The notes under the pieces are model-generated. The model saw nothing but the letters and a program-made list of their open reading frames with translations. It had not been told where the DNA came from and searched no databases. The translations under genes were made by a program, and so were the position numbers. A stretch of 9,902 nt of DNA from Pseudomonadota bacterium (GTDB taxonomy: Bacteria > Pseudomonadota > Alphaproteobacteria > Rhizobiales > Tepidamorphaceae), in NCBI GenBank assembly GCA_023435545.1, contig JAEYRQ010000025.1, positions 1 through 9,902 of the forward strand. Reading direction: 5' to 3'. Below are positions 1 through 5,846 of the stretch, in pieces; position 1 is the first letter of the stretch; the number at the start of each line of letters is the position of its first letter.

Positions 1-1
1 C

Positions 2-604
2 GGGGGAGATCTGCCCAGGCCCGAGATCGCGCTACACGGCCAGCCCGGCGACGAATCGGGGGCGACGCGGCTGTGGGACGGCGAATGGGAAGTGACCTGG
101 GTCACGTTCCGCGACATGGGGGCGGCCTTCATGATCGCGATCCTCGGGATCTACGTGCTGGTCGTCGCACAGTTCGGTTCGTTCAAGCTGCCGCTCGTCA
201 TCCTGACCCCGATCCCGCTGACCTTCATCGGCATCGTGTTCGGCCACTGGCTGTTCGACGCGCCCTTCACCGCGACCTCGATGATCGGCTTCATCGCGCT
301 CGCCGGCATCATCGTGCGCAACTCGATCCTGCTGGTGGACTTCATCCGCCATGCCCCGCCCGGCGCGGCGAGCCTGCAGGAGGTGCTGCTGGAGGCCGGC
401 GCCATACGCTTCAAGCCGATCCTGCTCACCGCGATCGCCGCGATGATCGGCGCGGCGGTCATTCTTGCCGACCCCATCTTCCAGGGCCTGGCGATCTCGC
501 TGCTGTTCGGCCTGGCATCGTCCACCGCACTGACCGTGCTGGTGATCCCGGCGATCTATATCGCCCTCAACCGGGGCCATCCGCGATTGATCGCGGAGGC
601 GTGA
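2..604 (+). CDS. RND-family efflux transporter permease subunit, C-terminal part (5' end outside window)
   Basis: Open from the window edge in the frame of base 2 to TGA at 602-604; 200 residues are visible, about the last fifth of a permease of usually 1,000-1,080 residues. It is an inner-membrane, proton-driven antiporter of the AcrB/heavy-metal-efflux superfamily, which normally works with a periplasmic adaptor and an outer-membrane channel. In visible numbering, a short periplasmic tail (EGEW-like, then TFRDMG at 35-40) leads into about five membrane helices near 41-58, 63-80, 93-116, 137-155 and 162-188. The family signatures are VVAQFGSF (54-61), PIPLTFIG (70-77), FTATSMIG (89-96) and AGIIVRNSILLVDF (101-114). 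The end (RLIAEA) is natural, not truncated. Substrate is unknown: the N-terminal half and adaptor lie outside. It could be a drug/solvent (HAE) or a metal/other subtype; the family is secure, the subtype is not. Confidence 0.93.
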   Translation, partial: GGDLPRPEIALHGQPGDESGATRLWDGEWEVTWVTFRDMGAAFMIAILGIYVLVVAQFGSFKLPLVILTPIPLTFIGIVFGHWLFDAPFTATSMIGFIALAGIIVRNSILLVDFIRHAPPGAASLQEVLLEAGAIRFKPILLTAIAAMIGAAVILADPIFQGLAISLLFGLASSTALTVLVIPAIYIALNRGHPRLIAEA

Positions 605-625
605 AGCCCGGGTCCTAATCAGCTC

Positions 626-631
626 AGGAGG
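626..631 (+). promoter_or_regulatory. Shine-Dalgarno site of the DUF302 gene
   Basis: AGGAGG, five bases (ctaac) before the ATG at 637. It is the strongest canonical ribosome binding site in the window. It suggests efficient independent translation of the DUF302 gene even if it is read from the same transcript as the RND permease. Confidence 0.85.
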
Positions 632-636
632 CTAAC

Positions 637-1023
637 ATGACCTATTATTTCGCCAAGCAACTCGCCTGCGGCTTCGACGAGGCGATCGAGCGCACCACGG
701 AGGCGCTGCAGAAGGCCGGTTTCGGCATCATCACCGAGATCGACGTCACCTCGACGCTGAAGAAGAAGATCGGGGCAGATTTCCGCAACTACCGGATCCT
801 CGGCGCCTGCAATCCGACGATCGCGCACGAGGCGCTGAAGATCGAGGACAAGATCGGCACGATGCTGCCCTGCAACGTCATTGTCCAGGACATCGGCGAC
901 GGCCGCACCGAGGTCGCCGCCATCGATCCCGTCGCCTCGATGCAGGCCGTGGAGAACCCGGCTCTGCGAGAGCCGGCAGCGCAGGTTCAGGCGATGCTGC
1001 AAGAGGTCATCGAGGGTCTCTAG
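637..1023 (+). CDS. DUF302 domain-containing protein
   Basis: 128 residues from ATG to TAG, behind a perfect AGGAGG at 626-631 with 5-nt spacing, which fixes the start. The whole protein matches the DUF302 family (Pfam PF03625): an N-terminal strand-helix with the AIERTTEALQKAGFGIITEID pattern, then YRILGACNP at 52-60, HEALKIEDKIGTMLPCNVIV at about 64-83, and a C-terminal helix. Two cysteines sit in the most conserved stretches (C58 in GACNP, C79 in LPCNV). There is no signal peptide or membrane segment, so it is probably cytoplasmic. The biochemical function of DUF302 is not established; family members are often found beside thiol, sulfur or metal-stress genes, and the paired cysteines fit a redox or ligand-binding role, but this is inference. 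It starts 32 bp after the RND permease with no terminator between, so the two are probably co-transcribed. Confidence 0.92.
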   Translation: MTYYFAKQLACGFDEAIERTTEALQKAGFGIITEIDVTSTLKKKIGADFRNYRILGACNPTIAHEALKIEDKIGTMLPCNVIVQDIGDGRTEVAAIDPVASMQAVENPALREPAAQVQAMLQEVIEGL

Positions 1024-1044
1024 GCCGTGCCGTCGGGTTGGCGG

Positions 1045-1074
1045 GGATCCGGGGCGGCTGGTCCGGCGTATAGT
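1045..1074 (+). promoter_or_regulatory. candidate promoter of the photolyase gene (ECF/RpoE-like elements)
   Basis: GGATCC at 1045-1050 and TATAGT at 1069-1074, separated by 18 bp, lie 55 bp upstream of the photolyase ATG in the only sizeable non-coding gap of the plus-strand block. The first element differs by one base from TGATCC, the -35 element as I recall it for RpoE (ChrR-controlled, singlet-oxygen responsive) of Rhodobacter sphaeroides, whose regulon includes a photolyase gene. The second has the TA-rich start expected of the -10. A sigma-70 reading fits less well, since no TTGACA-like box lies 16-18 bp upstream of TATAGT. This is a visual match only and could be chance in GC-rich DNA. 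Confidence 0.28.
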
Positions 1075-1102
1075 CCGGACACCCCTTTGGTCCGGACAGC
1101 CC
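1061..1102 (+). repeat. tandem GTCCGGAC palindromes in the photolyase leader
   Basis: The self-complementary octamer GTCCGGAC occurs at 1073-1080 and 1090-1097. The match extends rightward to GTCCGGACASCCC, 12 of 13 bases identical, at 1073-1085 and 1090-1102, a period of 17 bp. A degenerate copy, GTCCGGCG, is at 1061-1068. Because each octamer is its own reverse complement, the two can also pair as an 8-bp stem with a 9-nt loop. There is no following T-run, so it does not look like a terminator for the DUF302 gene. The place between that gene and the photolyase ATG suggests an operator for a dimeric regulator or a leader hairpin; its function is unknown. Confidence 0.6.
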
Positions 1103-1129
1103 GGAACTCGCCTGGACGCCGGAAGCCCG

Positions 1130-2578
1130 ATGCCCCAGACGCAGCAGCTAGACGACGCCCCTTCCCTCGTATGGTTCCGCGACGATCTCCGCCTGTCCGA
1201 CAACCCTGCCCTCTACACGGCAACGCAGCGTGGCCGGGCAACGGTCGCGCTCTACGTGCTCGACGAGGAGAGCCCTGGCCTGCGTACGCTCGGCGGAGCT
1301 GCCCGCTGGTGGCTGCACCGCTCGCTCGCGAGTCTTGCCGAAGACCTGGAGACAATCGGCACGACACTGGTGCTGCGCCGGGGTCCCGCCCACGAGGTGC
1401 TGCCGGACGTCGCCCGCGAGACGGGCGCAGGTGCGGTCTATTGGAACCGCCGCTATCGACCAGCGGAGGTTGCCGTCGACAAGGCGGCGATGTCCGACCT
1501 CAGGGCAGCCGGCTGCGAGGTTCACCGCTTTCAGGCTAGTCTCCTCTTCGAGCCATGGACGATACGGACTGGCAGCGGACAGCCGTTCCGGGTGTTCACG
1601 CCGTTCTGGAAGGCCGCCCGCGCAAGGGGAGTCGCACGCGCACCCCTGCCCGCTCCCGGCCGCCCCATCGCTCCTGTGCGGCCGCGCCGTTCGGATTCTC
1701 TCGCCGACTGGACGCTGCTGCCGACACGGCCAGATTGGGCGACGGAGATCGCGGCTGCCTGGACGCCGGGCGAAGCGGCCGCCCGCGCGCGGCTGGCCGA
1801 GTTCCTCGACGCGGCCGTCTCCGGCTATGCGCGTGATCGCGATCGTCCGGCGACGGCGTCAACCTCGCGCCTGTCTCCACATCTGCGCTTCGGGGAGATC
1901 AGTCCCTTCCAAGTCTGGCACACGGCGGTAACCCGAGCCGAGACCTCAGGAGTCGACAAGTTCCTGTCGGAACTGGGCTGGCGGGAATTCTCCTGGCACC
2001 TGCTGCATCATTTCGGTGACCTCGAGACCCGCAACTTCAATCCGAAGTTCGACTCCTTTCCCTGGCGCGACGACGACGAAGCGTTCCAGGCCTGGACGCG
2101 CGGACTGACCGGCTATCCGATCGTCGACGCGGGCATGCGGCAGCTCTGGCGAACCGGCTGGATGCACAACCGAGTCCGGATGGTCGCGGCGTCCTTCCTG
2201 ACCAAGCACCTGATGATCGACTGGCGGCGCGGCGAGCAATGGTTCTGGGATACGCTCGTCGATGCCGACCCTGCCAACAATCCGTCAAGCTGGCAGTGGG
2301 TCGCCGGCTGCGGGGCGGACGCCGCGCCCTATTTCCGGGTGTTCAATCCGGTCCTGCAGGGCGAGAAATTCGATCCGGCCGGCAAGTACGTGCGCGAATG
2401 GGTGCCGGAGCTCTCGCAACTGCCGGACCTCTGGATCCACCGCCCTTGGGAAGCGCCGCAGGAGGAGCTGTCGCGCGCCGGGATCCACTTGGGCGACACC
2501 TATCCCGGCCCGATCGTCGACCATCGGGCGGCGCGAAATCGGGCGCTGGAGGCATTTGACAGGCTCGGCAGAACCTAG
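1130..2578 (+). CDS. phrB: deoxyribodipyrimidine photolyase (FAD-dependent, class I/PhrB-like)
   Basis: 482 residues, normal for the family. The open frame extends upstream, but the ATG at 1130 is its first usable start after the DUF302 gene and precedes the conserved SLVWFRDDLRLSDNPAL (12-28). A weak GGAAG lies 4 nt upstream. The enzyme splits UV-induced cyclobutane pyrimidine dimers using blue light and reduced FAD. The N-terminal Rossmann antenna domain (about 10-140) is followed by the helical FAD domain (about 215-480) with TSRLSPHLRFGEISP (245-259). By alignment from memory with the E. coli enzyme, the electron-transfer tryptophans W306/W359/W382 correspond to W312, W365 and W388. Substrate-site E274, W277 and W384 correspond to E281, W284 and W390, and N378 near flavin N5 to N384. 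All key residues are present, so it should be active. The antenna cofactor cannot be told. A cryptochrome-like role is less likely given the intact repair-site residues. Confidence 0.95.
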   Translation: MPQTQQLDDAPSLVWFRDDLRLSDNPALYTATQRGRATVALYVLDEESPGLRTLGGAARWWLHRSLASLAEDLETIGTTLVLRRGPAHEVLPDVARETGAGAVYWNRRYRPAEVAVDKAAMSDLRAAGCEVHRFQASLLFEPWTIRTGSGQPFRVFTPFWKAARARGVARAPLPAPGRPIAPVRPRRSDSLADWTLLPTRPDWATEIAAAWTPGEAAARARLAEFLDAAVSGYARDRDRPATASTSRLSPHLRFGEISPFQVWHTAVTRAETSGVDKFLSELGWREFSWHLLHHFGDLETRNFNPKFDSFPWRDDDEAFQAWTRGLTGYPIVDAGMRQLWRTGWMHNRVRMVAASFLTKHLMIDWRRGEQWFWDTLVDADPANNPSSWQWVAGCGADAAPYFRVFNPVLQGEKFDPAGKYVREWVPELSQLPDLWIHRPWEAPQEELSRAGIHLGDTYPGPIVDHRAARNRALEAFDRLGRT

Positions 2579-2589
2579 CGTGATCGAGT

Positions 2590-2605
2590 CCGCATCAGGA
2601 TGCGG
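2590..2605. terminator. hairpin at the convergent junction (possible weak bidirectional terminator)
   Basis: A perfect 6-bp stem CCGCAT/ATGCGG with a CAGG loop sits 12 bp after the photolyase stop codon and spans the stop codon of the opposing ceramidase-like gene (2595-2597). Neither strand has a T-run after it, so it is not a classical intrinsic terminator. Its position between two tail-to-tail genes only 16 bp apart is the main argument for a role in 3'-end formation or stability. Confidence 0.3.
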
Positions 2606-3284
2606 CGACCACACCGCCCGGGCGCCGCATCATCCCGACGAGCAGGATGTAGAGCACCACCGCATTGAGGACGTGCCACAGGAAATGCGTCCCGAGCGGA
2701 AGCGCCTCGCACGCAGCCGCGTCGATGCTGCGCGCGGTCAGCGATACCGCGAAGACCACACCCGCTGCGATCAGCGTGCGTGCCGTCTCGCGGTCGCGAG
2801 GAATCAGGATCAGCCCGACGACCAGAATCGCCCCGAGCGCCGGCAGATAGCCGCCCGAGCCGTTCAGGAAGCGCGGCGGAAGCATCGCGCCGATCGCCGC
2901 CGATAGCGCGAAGAAGCCGATCGTCAGCGCCAGCGCGAACAGGAGGTTCAGCCCGAAGTACCGCCGCATGGCGAAGAAGAAGTAGACGTAGATGAAGATG
3001 GTGATGGGAATCACGTCCGCCAGCATCGACCAGCGGTTGGCGAAGGTGTGGAAGAGGAACGATCCTATCCCGATCGCCGTCAGGATCAGGATCAGCGCGA
3101 GCGCCGGCCAGTCCGCCCGCGGCTGCCTGCGCCAGGCGAGGAATGCCAAGGCCGCAGCGATCAGGAACGCCGCGTTGGTGATGGCGTTCACGGGCTCCGA
3201 CCAGAAGCTCGCATCGGTCCGTTCGCAATAGGCGTTGATCGCCGTTGTCCAGCCCCGCTCCATCGATCCGCTCTGCCCTGACAT
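2595..3284 (-). CDS. ceramidase-family membrane protein (alkaline ceramidase-like amidase)
   Basis: 229 residues, about seven predicted membrane helices, matching the ceramidase family PF05875 (CREST superfamily). Family members hydrolyse the amide of ceramides with a zinc-activated water inside the membrane. Compared from memory with human ACER3, the zinc-site residues S77, H81, D92, H217 and H221 find counterparts with matching local spacing at S75, H79 (in GIGSFLFHT), D90 (in MLADVIP), H200 and H204 (in GTHFLWHVLNA). The N-terminal CER...FWSEPVN (20-33) resembles the family's calcium-binding segment, with E21, E30 and N33 as possible ligands. An active hydrolase is therefore likely, but the bacterial substrate (ceramide, another N-acyl lipid or an ornithine-type lipid) is unknown. 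The start at ATG 3284 lacks a clear Shine-Dalgarno sequence; the in-frame ATG at 3263 (residue 8) is an alternative. It lies 54 bp behind the EAL gene and is probably read with it. Confidence 0.88.
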   Translation of the reverse strand: MSGQSGSMERGWTTAINAYCERTDASFWSEPVNAITNAAFLIAAALAFLAWRRQPRADWPALALILILTAIGIGSFLFHTFANRWSMLADVIPITIFIYVYFFFAMRRYFGLNLLFALALTIGFFALSAAIGAMLPPRFLNGSGGYLPALGAILVVGLILIPRDRETARTLIAAGVVFAVSLTARSIDAAACEALPLGTHFLWHVLNAVVLYILLVGMMRRPGGVVAAS

Positions 3285-3338
3285 CGCCCGCGGGAGAGAT
3301 AGCGCCCTTGCCGCGCCAGGACAGGGCCCGCTCTACAG

Positions 3339-4988
3339 TCAGCTTGTCGCCCGCGCCTGCTCGGCGGCCGGAACCAGAACGTCTCGCAGCGGCACCATCG
3401 CTGCGACAAGCGCCATGAAGGATGCCGCCGGCAATGGCGGAGCGAACAAGTACCCCTGCGCCTGGTCGACACCCTTCGCCCTGAGGTAGTTGACCTGATC
3501 GAGCGTCTCGACGCCTTCGGCCACCATCGCCATGCCGAAACTCTTCGCCAGGGCCACGAGGCTGTCGACGATGGGCGCCTGCGTGGTCGTGGCATCGATC
3601 GGGTCGATGAAGAGCTTGTCGATCTTCACGATGTCCATCCCGAGCCGGTGCAGGGCGGCAAGCCCGCTGTGCCCGGTTCCGGCGTCATCGAGCGCGATCT
3701 TCGCGCCGAGCGCCTGCAGCTTGGCGATGATCGTCTTCGCCTTGGTGACGTCGGCGAGCGGAAAGCGCTCGGTGATCTCGAACACGAGCTGGTTCGGCCG
3801 GATCGGAGAACTGGAGAAAATGGCGTCCACGTCACGCACGATCTCGTCGTCGCGGAAGTGCTGAGCACACAGATTGAATGCGACGGTGAGCGCTGGCCGG
3901 CGCGCATAGAGCTCACCGACATCGCTGATCACGCTTCGCATGAGCTGGCGCGTCAAGGGCACGATCTGACCGTCGATCTCGGCCTGGGCGATGAAGGCCG
4001 CCGGCACCTCGATCGAGCCGTCGCGCCGCCGCCGCCTCACCAGCACCTCGCAGCCCTCCAGCCGTCCGTTGGTGATGTTGATGACAGGCTGATAGTACGG
4101 GATGAACTCGCCTTTCCTGAGCCCGGCAGCGATATCGTCGCTCGTGGTCGGGCCTCGGCGTGCGATGTAGACGGCGATTCCCAGGACTACGGCCGCGAAA
4201 ACGCTCATCACCATCAGGGCATAGGCCTTGATGCTCTGGAATTCCTGCATCACCGTCGCGCGGTCCACCCGTATCACGACATTGAGCGGATAACGGTTGG
4301 ACACCGCCTCGGCCACCAGGGCGTCACTCAGATCCGGGGGCCCCTCCCCGTTGAAGGCGGATTGACGCGGAACGGTCTGGAACTCGGTCCCGTCCGACAG
4401 CGTCAGGCGTGCCAGCCCGTTGTTGCGCCAGCGGTCCGGCAGTATGTCGAGCCCCAGGCTGTTGGGAGCGAAGTAGGCGGCGATCAGCCGGTCCTCGCTC
4501 ACCCTGTACCGCAAGGCGAGCGAGCGTTGGAATGTTGCCTCGTCGATCACCACCGCGACATCGATCGACGCATTCACGGCGAAGTCGCGCGACAGCGTCC
4601 ATCGCTCGGTGTCATAGATGGTGTCGCTGCAAAGCCGGTCTCCCGCAGCATCGACAACGGCAATTTCCCGCAACAGGAAGGTGTCGAAGATCGCCCGGCG
4701 CATCGACTCCACCGACGTCGCATCGCACCGGGCGACGCCCGTCTCGGCGAGGTGGGTGAGCACCAGGACCCCCTCGTCCAGCGTGAGCTCGAGGTGGTCG
4801 ATTACCCGGTCGGCATAGCCTGCCAGGCTTTCCTCGACACGCTCGGTTGCATTCGTCTCCAGGTAGCGGACGAAGCCGAGCGGCGGCACGCCGGCAATGA
4901 CGACGCACGCAAGCAACGCGGCAAACTTGATACTTCGCGCACGCACGGATTCCGATCGCCTCCGGAAGCGATGTTCTCCGAACGACAC
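3339..4988 (-). CDS. CSS-motif EAL-domain cyclic-di-GMP phosphodiesterase
   Basis: 549 residues. A short cytoplasmic N-terminus and helix 1 (about 20-40) lead to a periplasmic region (about 41-253) of the CSS type with C88 and C120 (LCSD). Helix 2 (about 254-276) and an EAL domain (about 285-530) follow. EAL enzymes linearise c-di-GMP to pGpG. All catalytic positions are intact and spaced as in RocR: E314 (EVL), N372, E404, D434-D435, K455, E491 and Q511, plus E407 for loop 6; so an active enzyme is expected. In the DDFGTG loop the phenylalanine is alanine (DDAGTG). In E. coli relatives such as PdeC, periplasmic thiol state and cleavage control activity, so C88/C120 may form a switch. There is no GGDEF domain. 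The start is uncertain: GTG at 4988 has no Shine-Dalgarno, and GTG at 4946 with GGA 4 nt upstream is possible. It follows the glycosyltransferase gene by 21 bp. Confidence 0.93.
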   Translation of the reverse strand: MSFGEHRFRRRSESVRARSIKFAALLACVVIAGVPPLGFVRYLETNATERVEESLAGYADRVIDHLELTLDEGVLVLTHLAETGVARCDATSVESMRRAIFDTFLLREIAVVDAAGDRLCSDTIYDTERWTLSRDFAVNASIDVAVVIDEATFQRSLALRYRVSEDRLIAAYFAPNSLGLDILPDRWRNNGLARLTLSDGTEFQTVPRQSAFNGEGPPDLSDALVAEAVSNRYPLNVVIRVDRATVMQEFQSIKAYALMVMSVFAAVVLGIAVYIARRGPTTSDDIAAGLRKGEFIPYYQPVINITNGRLEGCEVLVRRRRRDGSIEVPAAFIAQAEIDGQIVPLTRQLMRSVISDVGELYARRPALTVAFNLCAQHFRDDEIVRDVDAIFSSSPIRPNQLVFEITERFPLADVTKAKTIIAKLQALGAKIALDDAGTGHSGLAALHRLGMDIVKIDKLFIDPIDATTTQAPIVDSLVALAKSFGMAMVAEGVETLDQVNYLRAKGVDQAQGYLFAPPLPAASFMALVAAMVPLRDVLVPAAEQARATS

Positions 4989-4999
4989 CAGATGCGGGT

Positions 5000-5038
5000 T
5001 AAATTCGGCTTAAGGCGCCGATTTATCGGGAGAATTTA
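5000..5038. repeat. AT-rich overlapping inverted repeats at the GT2/EAL gene junction
   Basis: TAAATTCGGC (5000-5009) pairs with GCCGATTTA (5017-5025) with one bulged base. Alternatively TAAATTC (5000-5006) pairs perfectly with GAATTTA (5032-5038), enclosing a small CCGA/TCGG hairpin (5018-5021 with 5026-5029). The two folds exclude each other. The structure covers the glycosyltransferase stop codon and the short gap before the EAL gene, and is distinctly AT-rich against the surroundings. It may serve as a weak terminator, an RNA processing site or part of a promoter for the EAL gene; nothing seen decides between these. Confidence 0.35.
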
Positions 5039-5828
5039 GCCGGAGCCGCTTCGGCGGAGACGTCGCCTCGAGCAGTTTCACCACGCGCAGGAACCGGAAG
5101 AAGGAGTTGATCATCGCGAAGGTGAAGCCTTTCCGGCCGCCGGTGAAATGCCGGCGCAGCAGATAGTACTTGGTGAAGGCCACGGGAAATTCGAAGGGCA
5201 ACCTGAGCGCGAGCAGCGTCGGGTTCTGCTTGCGGATCGTCTTGGCCTGCAGGTCGCCATAGGAGTTCAGCTTCTCCACCAGATAGCTGAACGAGCGATA
5301 GGAGAAGTGGTAGGCCGCGCCGCGAAGCTGCGCCGTGCGTCCGCCGGCAGGCTGGACGGTGTCATGTACCGGGCTCTCCGAGAAGCGGCCGGCACGCCGG
5401 TCGTAGAGCCGGATGTAGTTATGAAAGTCCGCCCACACACGAGGGTGCAGGTCGCCGGGATAGACCAGCTTGATTCGGAAACGGTAGAACGCCGCCGGCG
5501 GATCGCCATGATCGAACTGTGCGATCATCTCGCGGCACAGTTCGTCGGTGGGCACCTCGTCGGCGTCCAGGTTCAGCACCCAGTCGTTGCGGCACTGGTC
5601 TTCGCCGAAGCGCTTCTGGGGGCCATAGCCGGGCCAGTCGTTGTGCACCACCCGCGCGCCGAGATCGCGCGCGATCTCGATGGTACCGTCTGTCGATCCC
5701 GAGTCGATCACGACGACCTCATCCACCCAGCCCGCGACGCTTTCGATGACGGGACCGATCCGATCTGCCTCGTTCTTCGCGATGATGAAGCAGGAGACCG
5801 GGACCGGGGTGTCCAGGCGGACCGTCAT
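5010..5828 (-). CDS. glycosyltransferase family 2, WaaE/KdtX-like
   Basis: 272 residues from ATG. This is a GT-A fold enzyme of family GT2, closest in pattern to the lipopolysaccharide-core beta-1,4-glucosyltransferase WaaE. It would transfer a sugar from a nucleotide-sugar donor on the cytoplasmic face of the membrane. Evident motifs are VSCFIIAKNEADRI (11-24) at the first strand, VVVIDSGSTDGT (38-49) for the nucleotide, and NLDADE (86-91), whose D88/D90 form the metal-binding DxD. ESPVHDTV (151-158) and a basic, aromatic C-terminal region (about 205-255) probably lie against the membrane. No true membrane helix is seen. It starts 18 bp after the methyltransferase gene, behind a poor GGCGGG-like site, and ends 21 bp before the EAL gene. 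A role in LPS core or another surface glycan or glycolipid is likely; acceptor and sugar are unknown. A WaaE name would overstate the evidence. Confidence 0.9.
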   Translation of the reverse strand: MTVRLDTPVPVSCFIIAKNEADRIGPVIESVAGWVDEVVVIDSGSTDGTIEIARDLGARVVHNDWPGYGPQKRFGEDQCRNDWVLNLDADEVPTDELCREMIAQFDHGDPPAAFYRFRIKLVYPGDLHPRVWADFHNYIRLYDRRAGRFSESPVHDTVQPAGGRTAQLRGAAYHFSYRSFSYLVEKLNSYGDLQAKTIRKQNPTLLALRLPFEFPVAFTKYYLLRRHFTGGRKGFTFAMINSFFRFLRVVKLLEATSPPKRLRLNSPDKSAP

Positions 5829-5846
5829 GCTGGCGCGGCCCGCCGC

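Noticed and set aside
32..580. 182-codon minus-strand open frame opposite the RND permease
   Set aside because: Its composition is extremely rich in D, R, Q, E and H, as expected for the reverse of hydrophobic membrane codons; it is not a plausible protein.
1038..1074. Sigma-70 promoter TTGGCG with TATAGT upstream of the photolyase gene
   Set aside because: The spacer would be 25 bp, too long for sigma-70.
881..1129. N-terminal extension of the photolyase frame into the DUF302 gene
   Set aside because: It overlaps the well-supported DUF302 gene and has no homology-like content. No ATG, GTG or TTG occurs in frame between the DUF302 stop and the ATG at 1130.
2575..3228. 217-codon minus-strand frame overlapping the ceramidase-like gene
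   Set aside because: It is a different frame of the same strand with arginine-rich shadow composition. The other frame has the full zinc-site motifs and membrane helices.
3648..5039. 463-codon plus-strand open frame opposite the EAL gene
   Set aside because: It is an antisense shadow of a protein with every catalytic residue intact, and has low-complexity basic and histidine-rich composition.
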